Notes: a model not told the origin generated them from the letters alone. A stretch of DNA of 59,573 nucleotides from Novosphingobium sp. (GCA_025356575.1 JANXSP010000091.1:1-59573), one strand, 5' to 3'. Counted from the stretch's first letter, positions 1-10,383 are shown. Numbers and translations are program-made.

Positions 1-216
1 GTCGGCGCGCATCTGCAGGACCGCAAGAAGGCCGCGCTGCTGGGCCCGGCGTGGACCGCTTGGGAGGGCAAGACGCATTACTGGCCGCGCTGGCGCGAGC
101 TGCCGCACGCGGGGTTCCTGCTATGGAGCATCGCCGTCGCACTTTGGCTGGCGCTGACCTGGGCGCACATCAAGCTCGCCTACGTGCCTGCGGGGGTGTG
201 GCGCTGGGTTGGCTGA
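1..216 (+). CDS. NnrU family membrane protein, C-terminal fragment
   Basis: Frame 1 is open from the window edge to TGA at 214-216, giving the last 71 residues of a protein whose start lies outside. The fragment begins GAHLQDRKK and continues with a WxxW-x-K-x-x-YWP region, a hydrophobic helix (roughly residues 38-58) and the ending PAGVWRWVG. This pattern matches the C-terminus of the short NnrU-family integral membrane proteins of sphingomonads, where a cytoplasmic QDRKK loop precedes the last membrane helix and a PAGIWRW-like end. NnrU was named from nitric oxide reductase-linked loci, but most members have no tested function; one family in other proteobacteria is related to phytoene/carotenoid isomerases. 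It converges on the MFS fragment that follows. The family assignment is from pattern memory. Confidence 0.7.
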   Translation, partial: VGAHLQDRKKAALLGPAWTAWEGKTHYWPRWRELPHAGFLLWSIAVALWLALTWAHIKLAYVPAGVWRWVG

Positions 217-350
217 GCCGGGGCGATGCGGAACAGACGCTTAGCGCCAGTGCGCCGATGAGCGGCAATTTTTGCTGGATTCTCGAACGTAGCCGGCGGG
301 TGATCCTGGTGCTTTCCATCGGCCACCCACGCGAGGTTTATCGCTAAGCT

Positions 351-995
351 TTACCAATCGTCGAGCTTGGCGTCCGCCGGTGCGAACCAGCTGCGCAGCG
401 CCAGCGCGATCACTCCGGCCAGCGCCATCGCGGCAGCGCCCGCCATCACCGCGCCCGCCGGTCCGCTCGCGAACAGGCGCGGAAGAAACAAGGCCAGCGC
501 CAGCGTGGTGACGATCTGGGGCAGCACGGTCGACAGCCCGAACAGCCGCATCGTCCGCGCGCCCTGGCCCTCGGGCACCATCTTGCCGACGATGGCGTAA
601 GGCACCGCGCCGATCGCGCTCCACCCCACGCCGATCGCGGCGAACGCGGGGACGAGACCGGCAGCGCTCTGCGCGCGGGCGAACAGCGCCAGCCCCGCCG
701 CGCCGATCAGAAGCGCGATGCCGAGCACCGCGCCGTGCCCCAGCCGCGCCACCAGCGAAGGAACCACGAACGCACCCACCGCGCCGACCAGCGCATAGCC
801 GGCGAAACCCAGCGCAATCGTAACGATCGCCGGCTGCAGCGTTTCCCCTCCGCCCGCAGGCAAATGCAGGACCTGCCCCGCGACGATCGGTACCGCGGTG
901 ATCCACAACGCGAACATTGCGCTCCAGGCCAGGAACTGGATGACGAACAGCGCCGCCAGCGCGCGCGGGAAACCGCTCACGTCCGGCGCGTTCAA
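351..995 (-). CDS. Half-length MFS transporter (six membrane helices)
   Basis: A 214-residue very hydrophobic protein with six predicted membrane segments (about residues 10-38, 55-82, 88-108, 114-134, 152-175 and 180-202). The N-terminal stretch [19 protein letters not shown] and the later [11 protein letters not shown] resemble helices 7 and 11 of SLC45/GPH-type sugar transporters, so it corresponds to the C-terminal half of a normal 12-helix MFS protein. The first available start is TTG at 993-995, which overlaps the dxs stop as TTGA, so translation could be coupled to dxs. No N-terminal half is present on either side: the upstream neighbour is intact dxs and downstream is a short gap before NnrU. 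It is either a truncated remnant or a genuine half-size carrier that works as a dimer; the first is more likely. Confidence 0.6.
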   Translation of the reverse strand: MNAPDVSGFPRALAALFVIQFLAWSAMFALWITAVPIVAGQVLHLPAGGGETLQPAIVTIALGFAGYALVGAVGAFVVPSLVARLGHGAVLGIALLIGAAGLALFARAQSAAGLVPAFAAIGVGWSAIGAVPYAIVGKMVPEGQGARTMRLFGLSTVLPQIVTTLALALFLPRLFASGPAGAVMAGAAAMALAGVIALALRSWFAPADAKLDDW

Positions 996-2926
996 GCGCG
1001 TGCTTCTTCGACCCCGGCGCTGTTGTGGCGCAGCGCGGTGAGGACGGTGTCGACGATCTGCGGGGCGTTGAGCCCAGCCTGATCGTACTGCTTGTCGGGC
1101 GCCTCTTGATCCTGGAACGTGTCGGGCAGGCGCAGCGTGCGGATCTTCAACCCCGCATCGAGCAAGCCCTCGTCGCTGGCGAGCGTGAGGACATGCGCGC
1201 CGAGCCCGCCGATGCTCGCCTCCTCGATGGTGACGATCACTTCGTGCGTCGCCATCAGCTGGCGGATCAGCGCGGCGTCGAGCGGCTTGGCAAAGCGCAA
1301 GTCGGCGACGGTGGTCGACAGTCCCTTGGCCTCGAGCAGATCGGCGGCCTTGAGCGCTTCACCCAGCCGCGTGCCGAGGCTGAGCAGCGCGACTTTGGTC
1401 CCCCCCCGAACGTGACCGCGGACGATCCGCCCCTTGCCGATCGGGAGCCGCTCGGGGCGCTCGGGCAGCGCTACCCCGGTGCCGGTGCCGCGCGGATAAC
1501 GGAACGCGATCGGCCCGGTATCGTGGAGCGCGGCGGTGTGCGTCATGTGGACCAGCTCGGCTTCGTCTGCCGCGGCCATCACCACCATGTTCGGCAGCGT
1601 CGCCAGATAGGTCACATCGAACGATCCGGCATGCGTCGCCCCGTCGGCGCCGACCAGCCCCGCGCGGTCGATCGCAAAGCGCACCGGCAGGTTCTGGATG
1701 CAGACATCGTGGACGACCTGGTCGAACGCGCGCTGGAGAAACGTCGAATAGATCGCGCAGAACGGCCGCATCCCCTGCGCAGCGAGTCCCGCGGCGAATG
1801 TGACCGCGTGCTGTTCGGCGATCCCGACGTCGAAGAACCGCTCGGGGTGCGCGGCGGCGAACGCGTCGAGCCCGGTGCCGCTGGGCATTGCCGCGGTGAT
1901 CGCGCAGATCGTGGGGTCGCTTTCCGCCGCGCGGGTCAGCGCCGCGCCGAAGACGTTCTGGTACGCAGGCGGACCCGCCGCGCTCTTGACCTGCTGGCCG
2001 GTAATGACATCGAACTTCTGCACCCCGTGGTACTTGTCCGCCGCGGCTTCGGCGGGGGCATAGCCCTTGCCCTTTTGCGTGACGACATGGACCAGGATCG
2101 GGCCGTCCTCGGCATCGCGGACATTCTCGAGCACCGCGACGAGCTGTTCGACGTTGTGCCCGTCGATCGGGCCGACGTAGTAGAACCCCAGCTCCTCGAA
2201 CAGCGTCCCGCCCATCGCCATGCCGCGGGCGAACTCCTCGGCCTTCTGCGCGGCATCGTGCGCGCGGCGCGAGATCTTGCCGAGCGCCTTCTTGGCCAGC
2301 CCGCGCAGGCCGAGATAGTTGGGCGAAGAGACCAGCCGCGCCAGATAGGTCGACAGCGCGCCGACCGGCGGGGCGATCGACATGTCGTTGTCGTTGAGGA
2401 TCACGACCAGCCGATTGCCCGCCTGGCGCGCGTTGTTCATCGCCTCGTACGCCATGCCCGCGCTCATCGCGCCGTCGCCGATCACCGCGATGCCCTTGCC
2501 CGGCGTGCCCGCGAGCTTATTGGCCACGGCAAAGCCCAGCGCCGCGCTGATCGAGGTCGACGAATGCGCCGCGCCGAACGGATCGTATTCGCTCTCGCTG
2601 CGCTTGGTGAAGCCGCTGAGCCCGCCGCCCTGGCGCAGCGTGCGGATCCGGTCGCGGCGCCCGGTGATGATCTTGTGCGGATAGGCCTGGTGACCGACGT
2701 CCCACACCAGCCGGTCGCGCGGGGTATCGAACACGTAATGGATCGCGGTGGTCAGCTCGACCACGCCGAGCCCCGAGCCCAGATGGCCCCCGGTGGTGCC
2801 GACCGCGGCGATCATCTCGGCGCGCAGCTCATCGGCGAACTGGCGCAACTGATCGGGCTTCAAGGCGCGCAGATCGGCGGGGAAGGTGACCGTATCGAGG
2901 AGCGGGGTCGGCGGGCTGGAACTCAT
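992..2926 (-). CDS. dxs: 1-deoxy-D-xylulose-5-phosphate synthase
   Basis: Condenses pyruvate with glyceraldehyde 3-phosphate to 1-deoxyxylulose 5-phosphate, the first step of the MEP isoprenoid pathway, also feeding thiamine and pyridoxal synthesis in the cytosol. The 644-residue length is normal. Visible motifs include the N-terminal [14 protein letters not shown] (His48), [16 protein letters not shown] (His79), the thiamine-diphosphate/metal motif [16 protein letters not shown] (150-165), and in the pyrimidine-binding domain [15 protein letters not shown], followed by the C-terminal transketolase domain. In sphingomonads the product also supplies carotenoids and ubiquinone. The stop codon overlaps the TTG of the half-MFS frame. 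The ATG at 2926 is the natural start; the N-terminal [12 protein letters not shown] matches the usual lead-in of the family. Confidence 0.97.
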   Translation of the reverse strand: MSSSPPTPLLDTVTFPADLRALKPDQLRQFADELRAEMIAAVGTTGGHLGSGLGVVELTTAIHYVFDTPRDRLVWDVGHQAYPHKIITGRRDRIRTLRQGGGLSGFTKRSESEYDPFGAAHSSTSISAALGFAVANKLAGTPGKGIAVIGDGAMSAGMAYEAMNNARQAGNRLVVILNDNDMSIAPPVGALSTYLARLVSSPNYLGLRGLAKKALGKISRRAHDAAQKAEEFARGMAMGGTLFEELGFYYVGPIDGHNVEQLVAVLENVRDAEDGPILVHVVTQKGKGYAPAEAAADKYHGVQKFDVITGQQVKSAAGPPAYQNVFGAALTRAAESDPTICAITAAMPSGTGLDAFAAAHPERFFDVGIAEQHAVTFAAGLAAQGMRPFCAIYSTFLQRAFDQVVHDVCIQNLPVRFAIDRAGLVGADGATHAGSFDVTYLATLPNMVVMAAADEAELVHMTHTAALHDTGPIAFRYPRGTGTGVALPERPERLPIGKGRIVRGHVRGGTKVALLSLGTRLGEALKAADLLEAKGLSTTVADLRFAKPLDAALIRQLMATHEVIVTIEEASIGGLGAHVLTLASDEGLLDAGLKIRTLRLPDTFQDQEAPDKQYDQAGLNAPQIVDTVLTALRHNSAGVEEARA

Positions 2927-3056
2927 AGCCTGAGGGTCTTACACCGCCCAAACCGGGCTGTCGATTGAGCGCGCGCGGGCAAAAGGGGAGAGTACGGCGG
3001 CATGCGGCGCTGCCTGTGCTAAAACCTCAGCGTCTTGGCGTAAGCTCCCTAACCCT

Positions 3057-3518
3057 TCAGCCACAAGCCTCACACCGCCCGCGCAGTTCTACCACCGGGC
3101 GGATGTCTGCGAACCCTGCCTTGTGCGCGGCATCGACCAGCGCGCCCGTCAACTTGTCGTCATCGACATGGGTCGCGCGGCCGCAGGCATCGCAGATCAG
3201 GAAAATGCAGTCGTGGCGACAGCCGGGGTGGACGTTGGCGAGATAGGCATTGGCGCTTTCGACCCGCCGCGCGAGATTGGTGCGCACGAACAGATCGAGG
3301 ATGCGGTACACCGAATTGGCGGCGACCCGTTTGCCCTGCGCCGCAGAAACGCTTTCGGCGATGTCGTAGGCCGAGGCCGGGCGTTCGTGCGCGGCCAGCG
3401 CGGAGAACACCGCCCCGCGCATGTCGGTCCACTGCTCGCCCGCCGCGGTCAGCGCCCCGCGCGCCGCGGCCACCAGCGGCGGCCCGGTCAGTTCACGGTG
3501 ATGTGCGCTCGTCGCCAT
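3057..3518 (-). CDS. Fur-family metal-dependent regulator (Zur-like)
   Basis: A 153-residue Fur-superfamily repressor. An N-terminal winged helix (about residues 30-90) contains the recognition helix around RVAANSVYRILDLF, followed by the dimerisation and metal-binding domain with HPGCRHDC. Two CxxC pairs, Cys109/Cys112 (CDAC) and Cys149/Cys152 (CEAC, at the very C-terminus), form the structural zinc site typical of Fur and Zur. The slightly extended N-terminus with WTDMRGAVFSAL and the HPGCRHD block resemble alphaproteobacterial Zur more than Fur, Irr or PerR, but the sequence alone does not decide the metal. No zinc uptake genes are adjacent, so the targets are probably elsewhere. It lies between msrA and dxs on the same strand with 45 bp to msrA, and could be co-transcribed with msrA. 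Confidence 0.85.
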   Translation of the reverse strand: MATSAHHRELTGPPLVAAARGALTAAGEQWTDMRGAVFSALAAHERPASAYDIAESVSAAQGKRVAANSVYRILDLFVRTNLARRVESANAYLANVHPGCRHDCIFLICDACGRATHVDDDKLTGALVDAAHKAGFADIRPVVELRGRCEACG

Positions 3519-3563
3519 GGCCCGGATATAGGCGCGGGCGGGCGGTGCGGCAATCGCAGCGCG

Positions 3564-4235
3564 TCACCCGCGGGTGAAGGCTGCTTTATACTGCGCCGGG
3601 AACAGCCGCCGCAGCGCCGTAACCTTGGGCGCGTCCCAGCGGACGATGTAGGGGTGCGCCGGGTTGGTCTGCATGAAATCCTGGTGATAGGCCTCGGCCG
3701 GATAGAACCGCCCGCTGGCCTCGATCCGCGTGACGATCGGCCCGCGCCAAAGATGCGAGGCGCTCAGCCGCGCCAGATACGCCGCCGCTACGGTGCGCTG
3801 TTCGGGGCTCAGCGGAACCAGCGCGCTGCGGTACTGGGTCCCGTGATCGGGACCCTGGTAATTGAGTTCGGTCGGATCGGCACCGACTGAAAAAAACGCG
3901 CGCAGCAACTGGTCGTAGCGAATCCGCGCCGGATCGTAGGTCACCCGCACCGATTCGGCATGGCCGGTGTCACCGTCCGAAACCCGCTCATAGGTCGGGT
4001 TGGCCAGGGTCCCGCCGCGGTAACCCGAGACCGCGCTGGTCACGCCGTTGAGGTGGCTGAACACCGCTTCTATTCCCCAGAAGCATCCGCCCGAAAAGAT
4101 CGCGGTCTTGAGCCCGGGCGTTTCGGCGGCGACGCGCGTCGCGGCGGGGGCGAGAACCACGCCTTCGGCCTGCGCGGGAATCTGGCAGCTCGCCAGCACC
4201 GCAAGTCCGACCGCGAGGCTGAAAATGCGCTTCAT
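3564..4235 (-). CDS. msrA: Peptide methionine (S)-S-oxide reductase, exported
   Basis: Reduces methionine-S-sulfoxide in oxidised proteins. The 223-residue protein starts at ATG 4235 with a signal sequence [17 protein letters not shown]; the LASC at 14-17 fits a lipobox, so it may be a lipoprotein. The catalytic motif GGCFWG (Cys51) follows, then the MsrA hallmarks [17 protein letters not shown], the GTQYRSAL segment and AEAYHQDF. Longer upstream in-frame sequence lacks a start signal, whereas ATG 4235 sits in an ATGA overlap with the stop of the small membrane gene, suggesting coupled translation. An exported MsrA would repair envelope proteins against oxidants. No MsrB domain is attached. 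Confidence 0.95.
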   Translation of the reverse strand: MKRIFSLAVGLAVLASCQIPAQAEGVVLAPAATRVAAETPGLKTAIFSGGCFWGIEAVFSHLNGVTSAVSGYRGGTLANPTYERVSDGDTGHAESVRVTYDPARIRYDQLLRAFFSVGADPTELNYQGPDHGTQYRSALVPLSPEQRTVAAAYLARLSASHLWRGPIVTRIEASGRFYPAEAYHQDFMQTNPAHPYIVRWDAPKVTALRRLFPAQYKAAFTRG

Positions 4236-4393
4236 CGGGTGTTCCCGGCATACGAGGTAGCGGCGTGTGCCGGTGCGATCAGGCTCGCCGCAGAATCGCT
4301 GAAGACCCCGCCGGAGAACGCGAAAAAGCCCGCGGCGCCGAGCGCGAAGCCCAGCCCGAACGAACGGTACAGATCGGCCTTGAACAGTTCCAT
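4232..4393 (-). CDS. Small membrane protein upstream of msrA
   Basis: A 53-residue frame beginning [20 protein letters not shown]. An AGGGA-type ribosome binding site lies about eight bases upstream of the ATG at 4393, which favours this start over an ATG eight codons earlier. One hydrophobic segment (about residues 12-32) suggests a single membrane helix, followed by a short polar Ala/Ser-rich tail. Its stop overlaps the msrA start as ATGA. The combination of SD, conserved-looking hydrophobic core and tight overlap argues that it is translated. The function is unknown; a small partner or leader for the exported MsrA is possible, but this is inference. Confidence 0.65.
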   Translation of the reverse strand: MELFKADLYRSFGLGFALGAAGFFAFSGGVFSDSAASLIAPAHAATSYAGNTR

Positions 4394-4533
4394 GCAAATT
4401 TCCCTGGTTTCGTCCAACGTGTGAGCGCCCAGCCGTTGCGATTTACTGAATGCCGCGGTTGCGGAAGGTTAAGCATCTTTCCGGCGCTGCAGCAGATACG
4501 TGCGCTGTGCCGCGGCGGATGCACGCGGCCCGC

Positions 4534-6129
4534 TCAATGGCGGAAGTGGCGCATTCCGGTGAAGATCATCGCCAGGCCCGCGGCGTCGGCAGCGGCGATG
4601 ACTTCGTCGTCGCGGATCGAGCCGCCGGGCTGGATCACCGCTGTCGCGCCGGCTTCGGCGGCGGCGAGCAGTCCATCGGCGAAGGGGAAGAACGCATCGG
4701 ACGCAACTGCGCTGCCGTGGGTGCGCGGTGCGCTCCAGCCGTGGGTTTCGGCTGCTTCGGCAGCCTTGGCGGCGGCGATCCGCGACGAATCGCGGCGGTT
4801 CATCTGACCCGCGCCGATCCCCGCGGTGACGCCGTCCTTGGCGTAGACGATGGCGTTGGATTTGACGTGCTTGGCCACGGTCCACGCGAACAGGCAATCG
4901 GCGCGTTCTTGTGCGGTCGGCTGGCGTTTGCTCACGACCTTGAGATCGGCGTCGACGAGGCGGCCGTTGTCGCGGTCCTGCACCAGCAAACCCCCCGCGA
5001 TAACCGCGGTGGTCTGCCCGGCACGCGCGGGATCGGGCAGGCTGTCCACCAGTAGCAGGCGCAAGTTCTTCTTTTTGGCGAAGGCGGCGCGCGCGGCGGC
5101 GTCGGCGCCGGGAGCGACCACGACTTCGGTGAAAATCTCGCAGATCGCCGCCGCGGTCTCCCCGTCGAGCGGCACGTTGCACGCGACGATCCCGCCGAAC
5201 GCGGATACCGCGTCGCAGGCCAGCGCGCCCTGCCACGCCTCGAGCAGCGTGCCCGCGATGGCAACGCCGCAGGGGTTGGCGTGCTTGACGATCACCACCG
5301 TCGGCGCGGCCCCCGCAAATTCGCCGACCAGCTCGAGTGCGGCGCCGGCATCGTTGTAGTTGTTGTACGAAAGTTCCTTGCCTTGGACCTGCTGGGCCTG
5401 GGCGATGCCGGGGGCGACGCCGCCCGCGGGCACATACAGCGCGGCTGCCTGGTGCGGGTTCTCGCCGTAGCGCAGCGTGGTGACGAGCCGCGCGGCAGTG
5501 ACGCGCGTCGGCGCGAAAGCGTGGCCCTGGTCGACCTGCGCGAACCACTGGCTGATCGCCGCATCGTAGGCCGCGGTCGCCGCGAACGCCTTGGCCGCCA
5601 TCGCCTTGCGGAACTCCAACCGGGTGGCGCCGGCGCTGCTCTCGATCTCGGCAAGCAGCGCGGGATAGTCCGCGGGATCGGTCAGGATCGTCACGTAGGC
5701 GTGGTTCTTGGCCGCCGAACGCACCATCGACGGCCCGCCGATATCGATGTTCTCGATCACTTCGTCGCGCGCGGCGTCCCTGGCCACGGTCGCCTCGAAC
5801 GGATAGAGGTTGACCACGACGAGGTCGATCGCCCCGATCCCGTGCGCCGCCGCCGCTGCGGCGTGGTCCGGATTGTCGCGCACCGCGAGCAGCCCGCCAT
5901 GGACCACCGGGTGCAGCGTCTTGACCCGCCCGTCCATCATCTCGGGAAACCCGGTGAGCTCGGACACGTCGCGCACGGTCAGCCCGGCATCGCGCAGGGC
6001 CTTGGCGGTTCCCCCGGTCGAGACCAGCTCGATCCCGCGCGCGGCCAGCGCCTTGCCCAGACCGGCCAAACCCGTTTTGTCTGACACCGACAGCAGCGCC
6101 CGGCGGATGGTCACGTCGCTCACCGGCAC
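4534..6129 (-). CDS. purH: Bifunctional AICAR formyltransferase / IMP cyclohydrolase
   Basis: Catalyses the last two steps of IMP synthesis: formylation of AICAR from 10-formyl-THF and ring closure of FAICAR. It has 531 residues, the usual size. The N-terminal MGS-like cyclohydrolase domain begins with [11 protein letters not shown], then [16 protein letters not shown] and [15 protein letters not shown], with VVVNLYPF near residue 110. The C-terminal transformylase domain contains LRYGENPHQ, the catalytic KHANPCG and [13 protein letters not shown] segment (AFGGIVACN), ending with FTGMRHFRH. It follows the heparinase-like gene by one base, forming the end of an rpe-heparinase-purH run. Confidence 0.97.
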   Translation of the reverse strand: MPVSDVTIRRALLSVSDKTGLAGLGKALAARGIELVSTGGTAKALRDAGLTVRDVSELTGFPEMMDGRVKTLHPVVHGGLLAVRDNPDHAAAAAAHGIGAIDLVVVNLYPFEATVARDAARDEVIENIDIGGPSMVRSAAKNHAYVTILTDPADYPALLAEIESSAGATRLEFRKAMAAKAFAATAAYDAAISQWFAQVDQGHAFAPTRVTAARLVTTLRYGENPHQAAALYVPAGGVAPGIAQAQQVQGKELSYNNYNDAGAALELVGEFAGAAPTVVIVKHANPCGVAIAGTLLEAWQGALACDAVSAFGGIVACNVPLDGETAAAICEIFTEVVVAPGADAAARAAFAKKKNLRLLLVDSLPDPARAGQTTAVIAGGLLVQDRDNGRLVDADLKVVSKRQPTAQERADCLFAWTVAKHVKSNAIVYAKDGVTAGIGAGQMNRRDSSRIAAAKAAEAAETHGWSAPRTHGSAVASDAFFPFADGLLAAAEAGATAVIQPGGSIRDDEVIAAADAAGLAMIFTGMRHFRH

Positions 6130-6130
6130 A

Positions 6131-8026
6131 TCACCCCATTTTCTTCAGCAGCCAGGCAAACGAGCCGCCGCCGCGCGATACCAGCCCCTGGAGGACGATC
6201 TGCTGGATGGCTTGCGGACGCCCCTGACCATCGGCCCACAGGCTTTCCTCGATCGTCACCTCGGCGCCGGGTCCGTCACCGCTCCCCGCGCGGAACTGCC
6301 AATAGCCGCCATCGGGCAGCGCCAGCCCCACGCCCTGGCCATCGGCCGAGCGCCCGAGCTCGATTCCGGGGCCGATGTGAAAGCGGATCGCGAACGGCAC
6401 TTTGCCGCGTTTGGCGCGCCCGCGTGCGGGAACGAGCAAGTCCTCGCCGCGCAGTTCGCTGCCGTCGTCGCGGAAGACGAGGATGCGGCGGTGGAGCAGG
6501 CCATAGCGCGCGGCATAGCCGTCGTGGCTCGCCTCAAGCCGGGTCGCGCCCGAGCCGGAGCCGCCGTTTGCCGCGTCCGCGGTCATCGTCCGGCGGTCGA
6601 TCTCGACTTCGCCCACGCCCGGGCCAAGCCGCCCGTTCATCAGCACCGCGGTCGAATTGGCATCGTCGAGGACCAACGTCGAATGCGCCGCAGTCGCCCG
6701 CAAGCCCTGTTCGAGCCGCACCGGGATCAGGCCGCCCGCGGCGGCCGCGCCGCCGCAGTTGACCACGATTCGCTGCGCCCCGGCGGATAGCTCGAACGCC
6801 AGGGTCGACGCGCAGCCGGTCCGCGCGTGACGCGCCAGCGGCGGTGGCGCGGCATCGAGCTGGAGCACGCCTTTGCCCGCGACGACGCGCTGATAGCCCC
6901 ACTGGCGGACATCGCGCAGCGGGCGCGTGCGCACGCCGCTGGCAGCGATCAGCACCGCGAGCCGCTCGGCTTCGTAAGCCCAGCCGCCTTGCCAGCTGCC
7001 GAGCGCGCCATCGCCGTGCATCAGCGCGAGCAGCGGCGGCACCAGCAACGCCAGGATCGCGCCGAGCGCGGCAGGCGGCTCGCGCCGCACCGCCTGGTAG
7101 CAGGCGCGCAGCCGCACCAGCAGCGTGACGGCCTCGATCTGGCCAAGCGGGCTGCGCGACAACACTCCGCCATCGTCGCCGACGAGCTCGCCCAGGGCGC
7201 GGATCAACCCGGCCTCTCCGTAAAGCCGGCGCGGGCGACCATCGGGCAGGAGCAGCCCCGCGGCCACGATCGCGCACCACCCGGCAACCTCGCCCAGTAA
7301 GTCTTCGGCCTTGCCGACATGGCGATCGAGCCAGCGCGCGTGCGCGGCGATTGCGGTGAGGATGCGGGCGCGCTGCGCCTTGTCATGGTGCGACAGGATC
7401 AGCGGCGCGTGGACGAGCCAGGCAAGCAGCCTCTGCCCGACATTGGCGACGGCCCACGCCGGGCCCTTGCCGAGCTTGGCCGAACTGTGCGGATTGGCAT
7501 CGAGCCATGCGCCGAGGATGCGGTCGGCGACTGCGGTGCATGCTTCGCGCGGGGCGCAGGCCTCCAGATCGGCGAGCCAGGCGAAACCGTGGACCATCCG
7601 CTCTGCCGGCGGGGTAAGCCGCCCGGCGCCCGCGAAATCGACCCCGGCGATGGGGATGCGCGCGCCGTGGACGAGGAAGTGTCCGGCGCGCAGCGCGGTG
7701 CCGGCGGCGCGTTCGCCCGCGATCGGGCTTGCTACCGTGGCCAGCAGGCGCTGCTTGGCCGGGCGCCGCAGCGGCGCCGCCAGCGTGGCCCCGGGTACCC
7801 CGAGGCGATAGGCGAGGCGGATCAGCCGCTCGCCCGCGCCCAGCGACGGCGGCGCGAAATCCGCCAGTGCGAGCGCGCGGCCGGGCTCGATCACTTCGCC
7901 CGGGGGTTCGGCTTCGCCGCTCACGAGCAGCGCGTCCATCGCCGAGGGGCCGAGCGGCAGCGCGCGCGCTTCACCGCCCGCTTCCCTGGCGGCGCCGTGC
8001 CGTTCGCGGAGCGCGGCGTCGTCCAT
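6131..8026 (-). CDS. Heparinase II/III family protein
   Basis: A 631-residue protein of the alphaproteobacterial heparinase II/III-like family, commonly placed beside purH. The N-terminal half is an alpha-helical toroid-like region (for example [15 protein letters not shown], a segment common to these proteins). The C-terminal half is beta-rich with [23 protein letters not shown] and a long sheet region around [13 protein letters not shown], like heparinase II sandwich domains. No clear signal peptide is visible; the start [10 protein letters not shown] is polar, so the protein may be cytosolic, or the true start may differ. Substrate is unknown. Tight spacing with rpe (3 bp) and purH (1 bp) suggests cotranscription but not a shared pathway. 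Whether it is a true polysaccharide lyase is uncertain. Confidence 0.85.
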   Translation of the reverse strand: MDDAALRERHGAAREAGGEARALPLGPSAMDALLVSGEAEPPGEVIEPGRALALADFAPPSLGAGERLIRLAYRLGVPGATLAAPLRRPAKQRLLATVASPIAGERAAGTALRAGHFLVHGARIPIAGVDFAGAGRLTPPAERMVHGFAWLADLEACAPREACTAVADRILGAWLDANPHSSAKLGKGPAWAVANVGQRLLAWLVHAPLILSHHDKAQRARILTAIAAHARWLDRHVGKAEDLLGEVAGWCAIVAAGLLLPDGRPRRLYGEAGLIRALGELVGDDGGVLSRSPLGQIEAVTLLVRLRACYQAVRREPPAALGAILALLVPPLLALMHGDGALGSWQGGWAYEAERLAVLIAASGVRTRPLRDVRQWGYQRVVAGKGVLQLDAAPPPLARHARTGCASTLAFELSAGAQRIVVNCGGAAAAGGLIPVRLEQGLRATAAHSTLVLDDANSTAVLMNGRLGPGVGEVEIDRRTMTADAANGGSGSGATRLEASHDGYAARYGLLHRRILVFRDDGSELRGEDLLVPARGRAKRGKVPFAIRFHIGPGIELGRSADGQGVGLALPDGGYWQFRAGSGDGPGAEVTIEESLWADGQGRPQAIQQIVLQGLVSRGGGSFAWLLKKMG

Positions 8027-8029
8027 ACC

Positions 8030-8707
8030 TCAGCTGGCGCCCCGCAGCGCCGCGATGTTGGCGGCATAATGGTCTACCCCGCCGCGGAACGCCGCGGTCC
8101 CGGCCACGAGCACGTCGGCGCCTGCTGCCACGCATTGCCGCGCGATCGCGGCGTCGATCCCGCCATCGACCTCGAGGCGGATGTCGCGGCCCGATTTATC
8201 GATCATCCGGCGCACCGCGGCGATCTTTTCGAGCTGGCTGGGGATGAAGCTCTGCCCGCCGAACCCGGGGTTCACGCTCATCACCAGCACCAGGTCGATA
8301 TTGTCGATCAGATAATCGAGCATCTTGGCCGGGGTGCCGGGGTTGAGCGAGATGCCGGCCTTCACGCCCAGCGCCTTGATTGCCAGGACCGTGCGGTGAG
8401 CGTGGGGTCCGGCCTCGGGATGAAAAGTGATGATATCCGCCCCCGCATCGGCGAACGCGGCCAGGAACGGATCGACCGGGGCGATCATCAGGTGGACGTC
8501 GAACGGCTTGGCGCTGTGCGGGCGCAATGCCTTGACCACCGCCGGCCCGATGGTGAGGTTGGGGACGAAATGCCCGTCCATCACATCGACATGGATCCAG
8601 TCGGCCCCCGCAGCGTCGATCGCGCGGATCTCCCCGCCCAGCCGGGCGAAGTCGGCCGAAAGGATCGACGGCGAAATGAGCGGTGGAGAGTTGGGCAATT
8701 GAGACAT
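8030..8707 (-). CDS. rpe: Ribulose-phosphate 3-epimerase
   Basis: Interconverts ribulose 5-phosphate and xylulose 5-phosphate in the pentose phosphate pathway. The 225-residue TIM barrel shows [10 protein letters not shown] near the start, the metal-binding [12 protein letters not shown] (residues 39-50), [20 protein letters not shown] and the second catalytic aspartate in LEVDGGID. Length and motif order are standard. It heads a three-gene run with the heparinase-like gene and purH. No strong SD is visible before ATG 8707; the lead-in SQLPNSPPL is variable in the family. Confidence 0.97.
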   Translation of the reverse strand: MSQLPNSPPLISPSILSADFARLGGEIRAIDAAGADWIHVDVMDGHFVPNLTIGPAVVKALRPHSAKPFDVHLMIAPVDPFLAAFADAGADIITFHPEAGPHAHRTVLAIKALGVKAGISLNPGTPAKMLDYLIDNIDLVLVMSVNPGFGGQSFIPSQLEKIAAVRRMIDKSGRDIRLEVDGGIDAAIARQCVAAGADVLVAGTAAFRGGVDHYAANIAALRGAS

Positions 8708-9027
8708 GGGCAGCAGGGGCCGATCCGGGTCCTTTTCCCGCGCTTACCCACCACATCTGGGGGCGACAAGGCGGGACCGGTACTTTTTCCACATTACCGC
8801 CGCGCAAAAGCCCGATCGCAGGCCGGGTGATCGACGCGCCGGGGCGCCTGCGCCAGGCGCTCCGGCGGCCGAATCGAGCGAGCGCGGGCGCCGCCGCGTT
8901 CGAGAGCGGAACCGATGCGGGGGCCAAGCGATACACTCTGCGCGTTGATTTAGCGGGGGCCTTCGGCCATAGCGCGCGCAAATTGACCCGGAAGGCCCGC
9001 GCCGCGGCTCTGAGACGAGGTTTGACG
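8708..9027. other. Intergenic region between rpe and DUF2141 gene
   Basis: About 320 bases separate the divergently placed rpe and DUF2141 starts. An open frame continues through most of it in the DUF2141 frame but without signal-like or family-like sequence. It should hold promoters for both directions. No clear sigma-70 boxes, hairpins or RNA gene were recognised. Confidence 0.5.
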
Positions 9028-9564
9028 ATGATGATCACGAAACCGAATTGGGCGGGGCGAACCCTGGCGGGGAAATCTGCCGCCTTCGCGGCACTGGCAG
9101 TTTGCGGACTGCTCGGCTCGGCAGCGGTCGGCGGCGCTTCCGCGGCCCGCGCCCAGGGTGCAGCGCCCGCCGGGTGCACCGGCACGGCCAGCGCCACGTG
9201 GATCAGTATCGATGTCCAGGGCGTGCGCAGCGCCGCCGGCGAAATCGCGCTGACGTTCTATCCCGATAACAGCCGGCGCTTCCTGATGCGCAACAGCTCG
9301 CTGTTCGTGGCGCGGGTGCCGGCGCACGCAGGAACGACGCACACCTGCATCTTCGTGCCCGCGCCCGGGGTTTATGCCATCGCGGTCTATCACGATGCCA
9401 ATGGCGATCATAACCTCAACCGCAGCGGGATCGGCTTTCCGACCGAGGCTTACGGCTTCAGCAACAACCCCACGACGTTCGTCGGCCTGCCCGCGTTCCG
9501 CTCGGTCCGGCTCAATATTCCGCGCGCGGGGCTGAACACGCATATCACGCTGAAGTACCCCTAA
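9028..9564 (+). CDS. DUF2141 family exported protein
   Basis: A 178-residue exported protein. ATG at 9028 is preceded by GACGAGG at a seven-base spacing, which decides the start. Residues 1-43 form a long signal peptide ending ASAARAQ. The mature part is a small beta-sandwich like other DUF2141 proteins: GEIALTFYPD, FVARVPAHAG, GVYAIAVYHDANGDHNLNRSG, then GIGFPTEAYGFSNN and a C-terminal strand. The DxNxDxxLN-type element (around residues 122-131) resembles a calcium-binding loop; DUF2141 function is not established. It ends four bases into the convergent NTP transferase gene and sits beside inositol-phosphate synthase, which suggests envelope or lipid relevance, by inference only. Confidence 0.85.
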   Translation: MMITKPNWAGRTLAGKSAAFAALAVCGLLGSAAVGGASAARAQGAAPAGCTGTASATWISIDVQGVRSAAGEIALTFYPDNSRRFLMRNSSLFVARVPAHAGTTHTCIFVPAPGVYAIAVYHDANGDHNLNRSGIGFPTEAYGFSNNPTTFVGLPAFRSVRLNIPRAGLNTHITLKYP

Positions 9565-10310
9565 GCTAGGTAGAACGCGCTGAGCCGGCGCGGGGCCTCG
9601 GCCTCGGCCAGCGCATGGGCGCGCGGATCGTCGACATCGAGCCACCATGCCGCGGTGTCGTCGCTGCCGATATCCATCGTCGCGGCGCGTCCGCCATCGG
9701 CCAGGCGCTGCATCCCTTGCGAGAGGCTCCCCGTCTCACCTGCCGCAATCGCCCCGGCAATCGCTGTGGCCAGTTCGGGGGTAGCGAGGAACGCTCCGCA
9801 ATCGACCGCGTCATACCGCGTCAACGCCTTGCCGATCGCGGCGATCCGACCGTCGCTGCGGGTTTCGACCCAGGTCGCGTCGTCGGGATCGATCAGCGGG
9901 CTGGCGGTCCGCCGATCGATCGCCAGGGTTACTCCGCGGTCGTCGCTGCCCTGTTTGGCCAGTCGCTGGAGGATCGGCGCGGCAAAGATGTGATCGGCCA
10001 TCATCAGCAGATAATCGCCGTCGATCCGCGCCGCTCCGGCGAGCACCGAGTGTCCGTTGGGAAGCGACCAGTCGGCAACGCGCGCCGGATCGACCGGAAT
10101 GCCCGCGCGCGCGGCCAAGGCGGGCAGCGCGGCTTCGACCTCATCGGCGCGGTGCCCGGTCACCACCACCACCCGCGCCGCGCCCGCCCCTGCGGCCTGG
10201 CGCACGCCAAGCTCGAGCAGCGGCACCCCGCCGATCGAGGTCAACGGTTTCGACGGCGAGACGTCGCGCAGCCGGCTGCCGTACCCCGCGGCGATGATCA
10301 GCGCGTCCAT
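9561..10310 (-). CDS. NTP transferase domain protein, possible inositol-1-phosphate cytidylyltransferase
   Basis: A 249-residue nucleotidyltransferase of the GlmU/RfbA-type Rossmann-like fold. The start MDALIIAAGYGSRL carries the nucleotide-binding signature; KPLTSIGGVPLLE, VVVVTGHRADEVEAAL and YLLMMADHIF (the metal-binding aspartate) follow. It resembles the cytidylyltransferase half of IPCT/DIPPS enzymes that make CDP-inositol from inositol 1-phosphate. The assignment to inositol rests mainly on the neighbour 73 bp upstream, inositol-3-phosphate synthase, on the same strand. Other sugar-1-phosphates cannot be excluded. The true start is ATG 10310; an upstream in-frame candidate lacks the motif-adjacent SD. 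Confidence 0.8.
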   Translation of the reverse strand: MDALIIAAGYGSRLRDVSPSKPLTSIGGVPLLELGVRQAAGAGAARVVVVTGHRADEVEAALPALAARAGIPVDPARVADWSLPNGHSVLAGAARIDGDYLLMMADHIFAAPILQRLAKQGSDDRGVTLAIDRRTASPLIDPDDATWVETRSDGRIAAIGKALTRYDAVDCGAFLATPELATAIAGAIAAGETGSLSQGMQRLADGGRAATMDIGSDDTAAWWLDVDDPRAHALAEAEAPRRLSAFYLA

Positions 10311-10383
10311 GCCTTTTCCCCACAAGCGAACGGCGCCGGTCGAACCTGCCGACCGGCGCCGCCGTTAGCGCACGAGGCGCAAA

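Noticed and set aside
1025..2968. Long plus-strand open frame antisense to dxs
   Set aside because: It is Arg/Gly-rich, has no family features and mirrors the high-GC codon pattern of dxs; a shadow frame.
8683..9027. N-terminal extension of the DUF2141 frame
   Set aside because: No signal-like sequence and the SD at 9014-9020 places the start at 9028.
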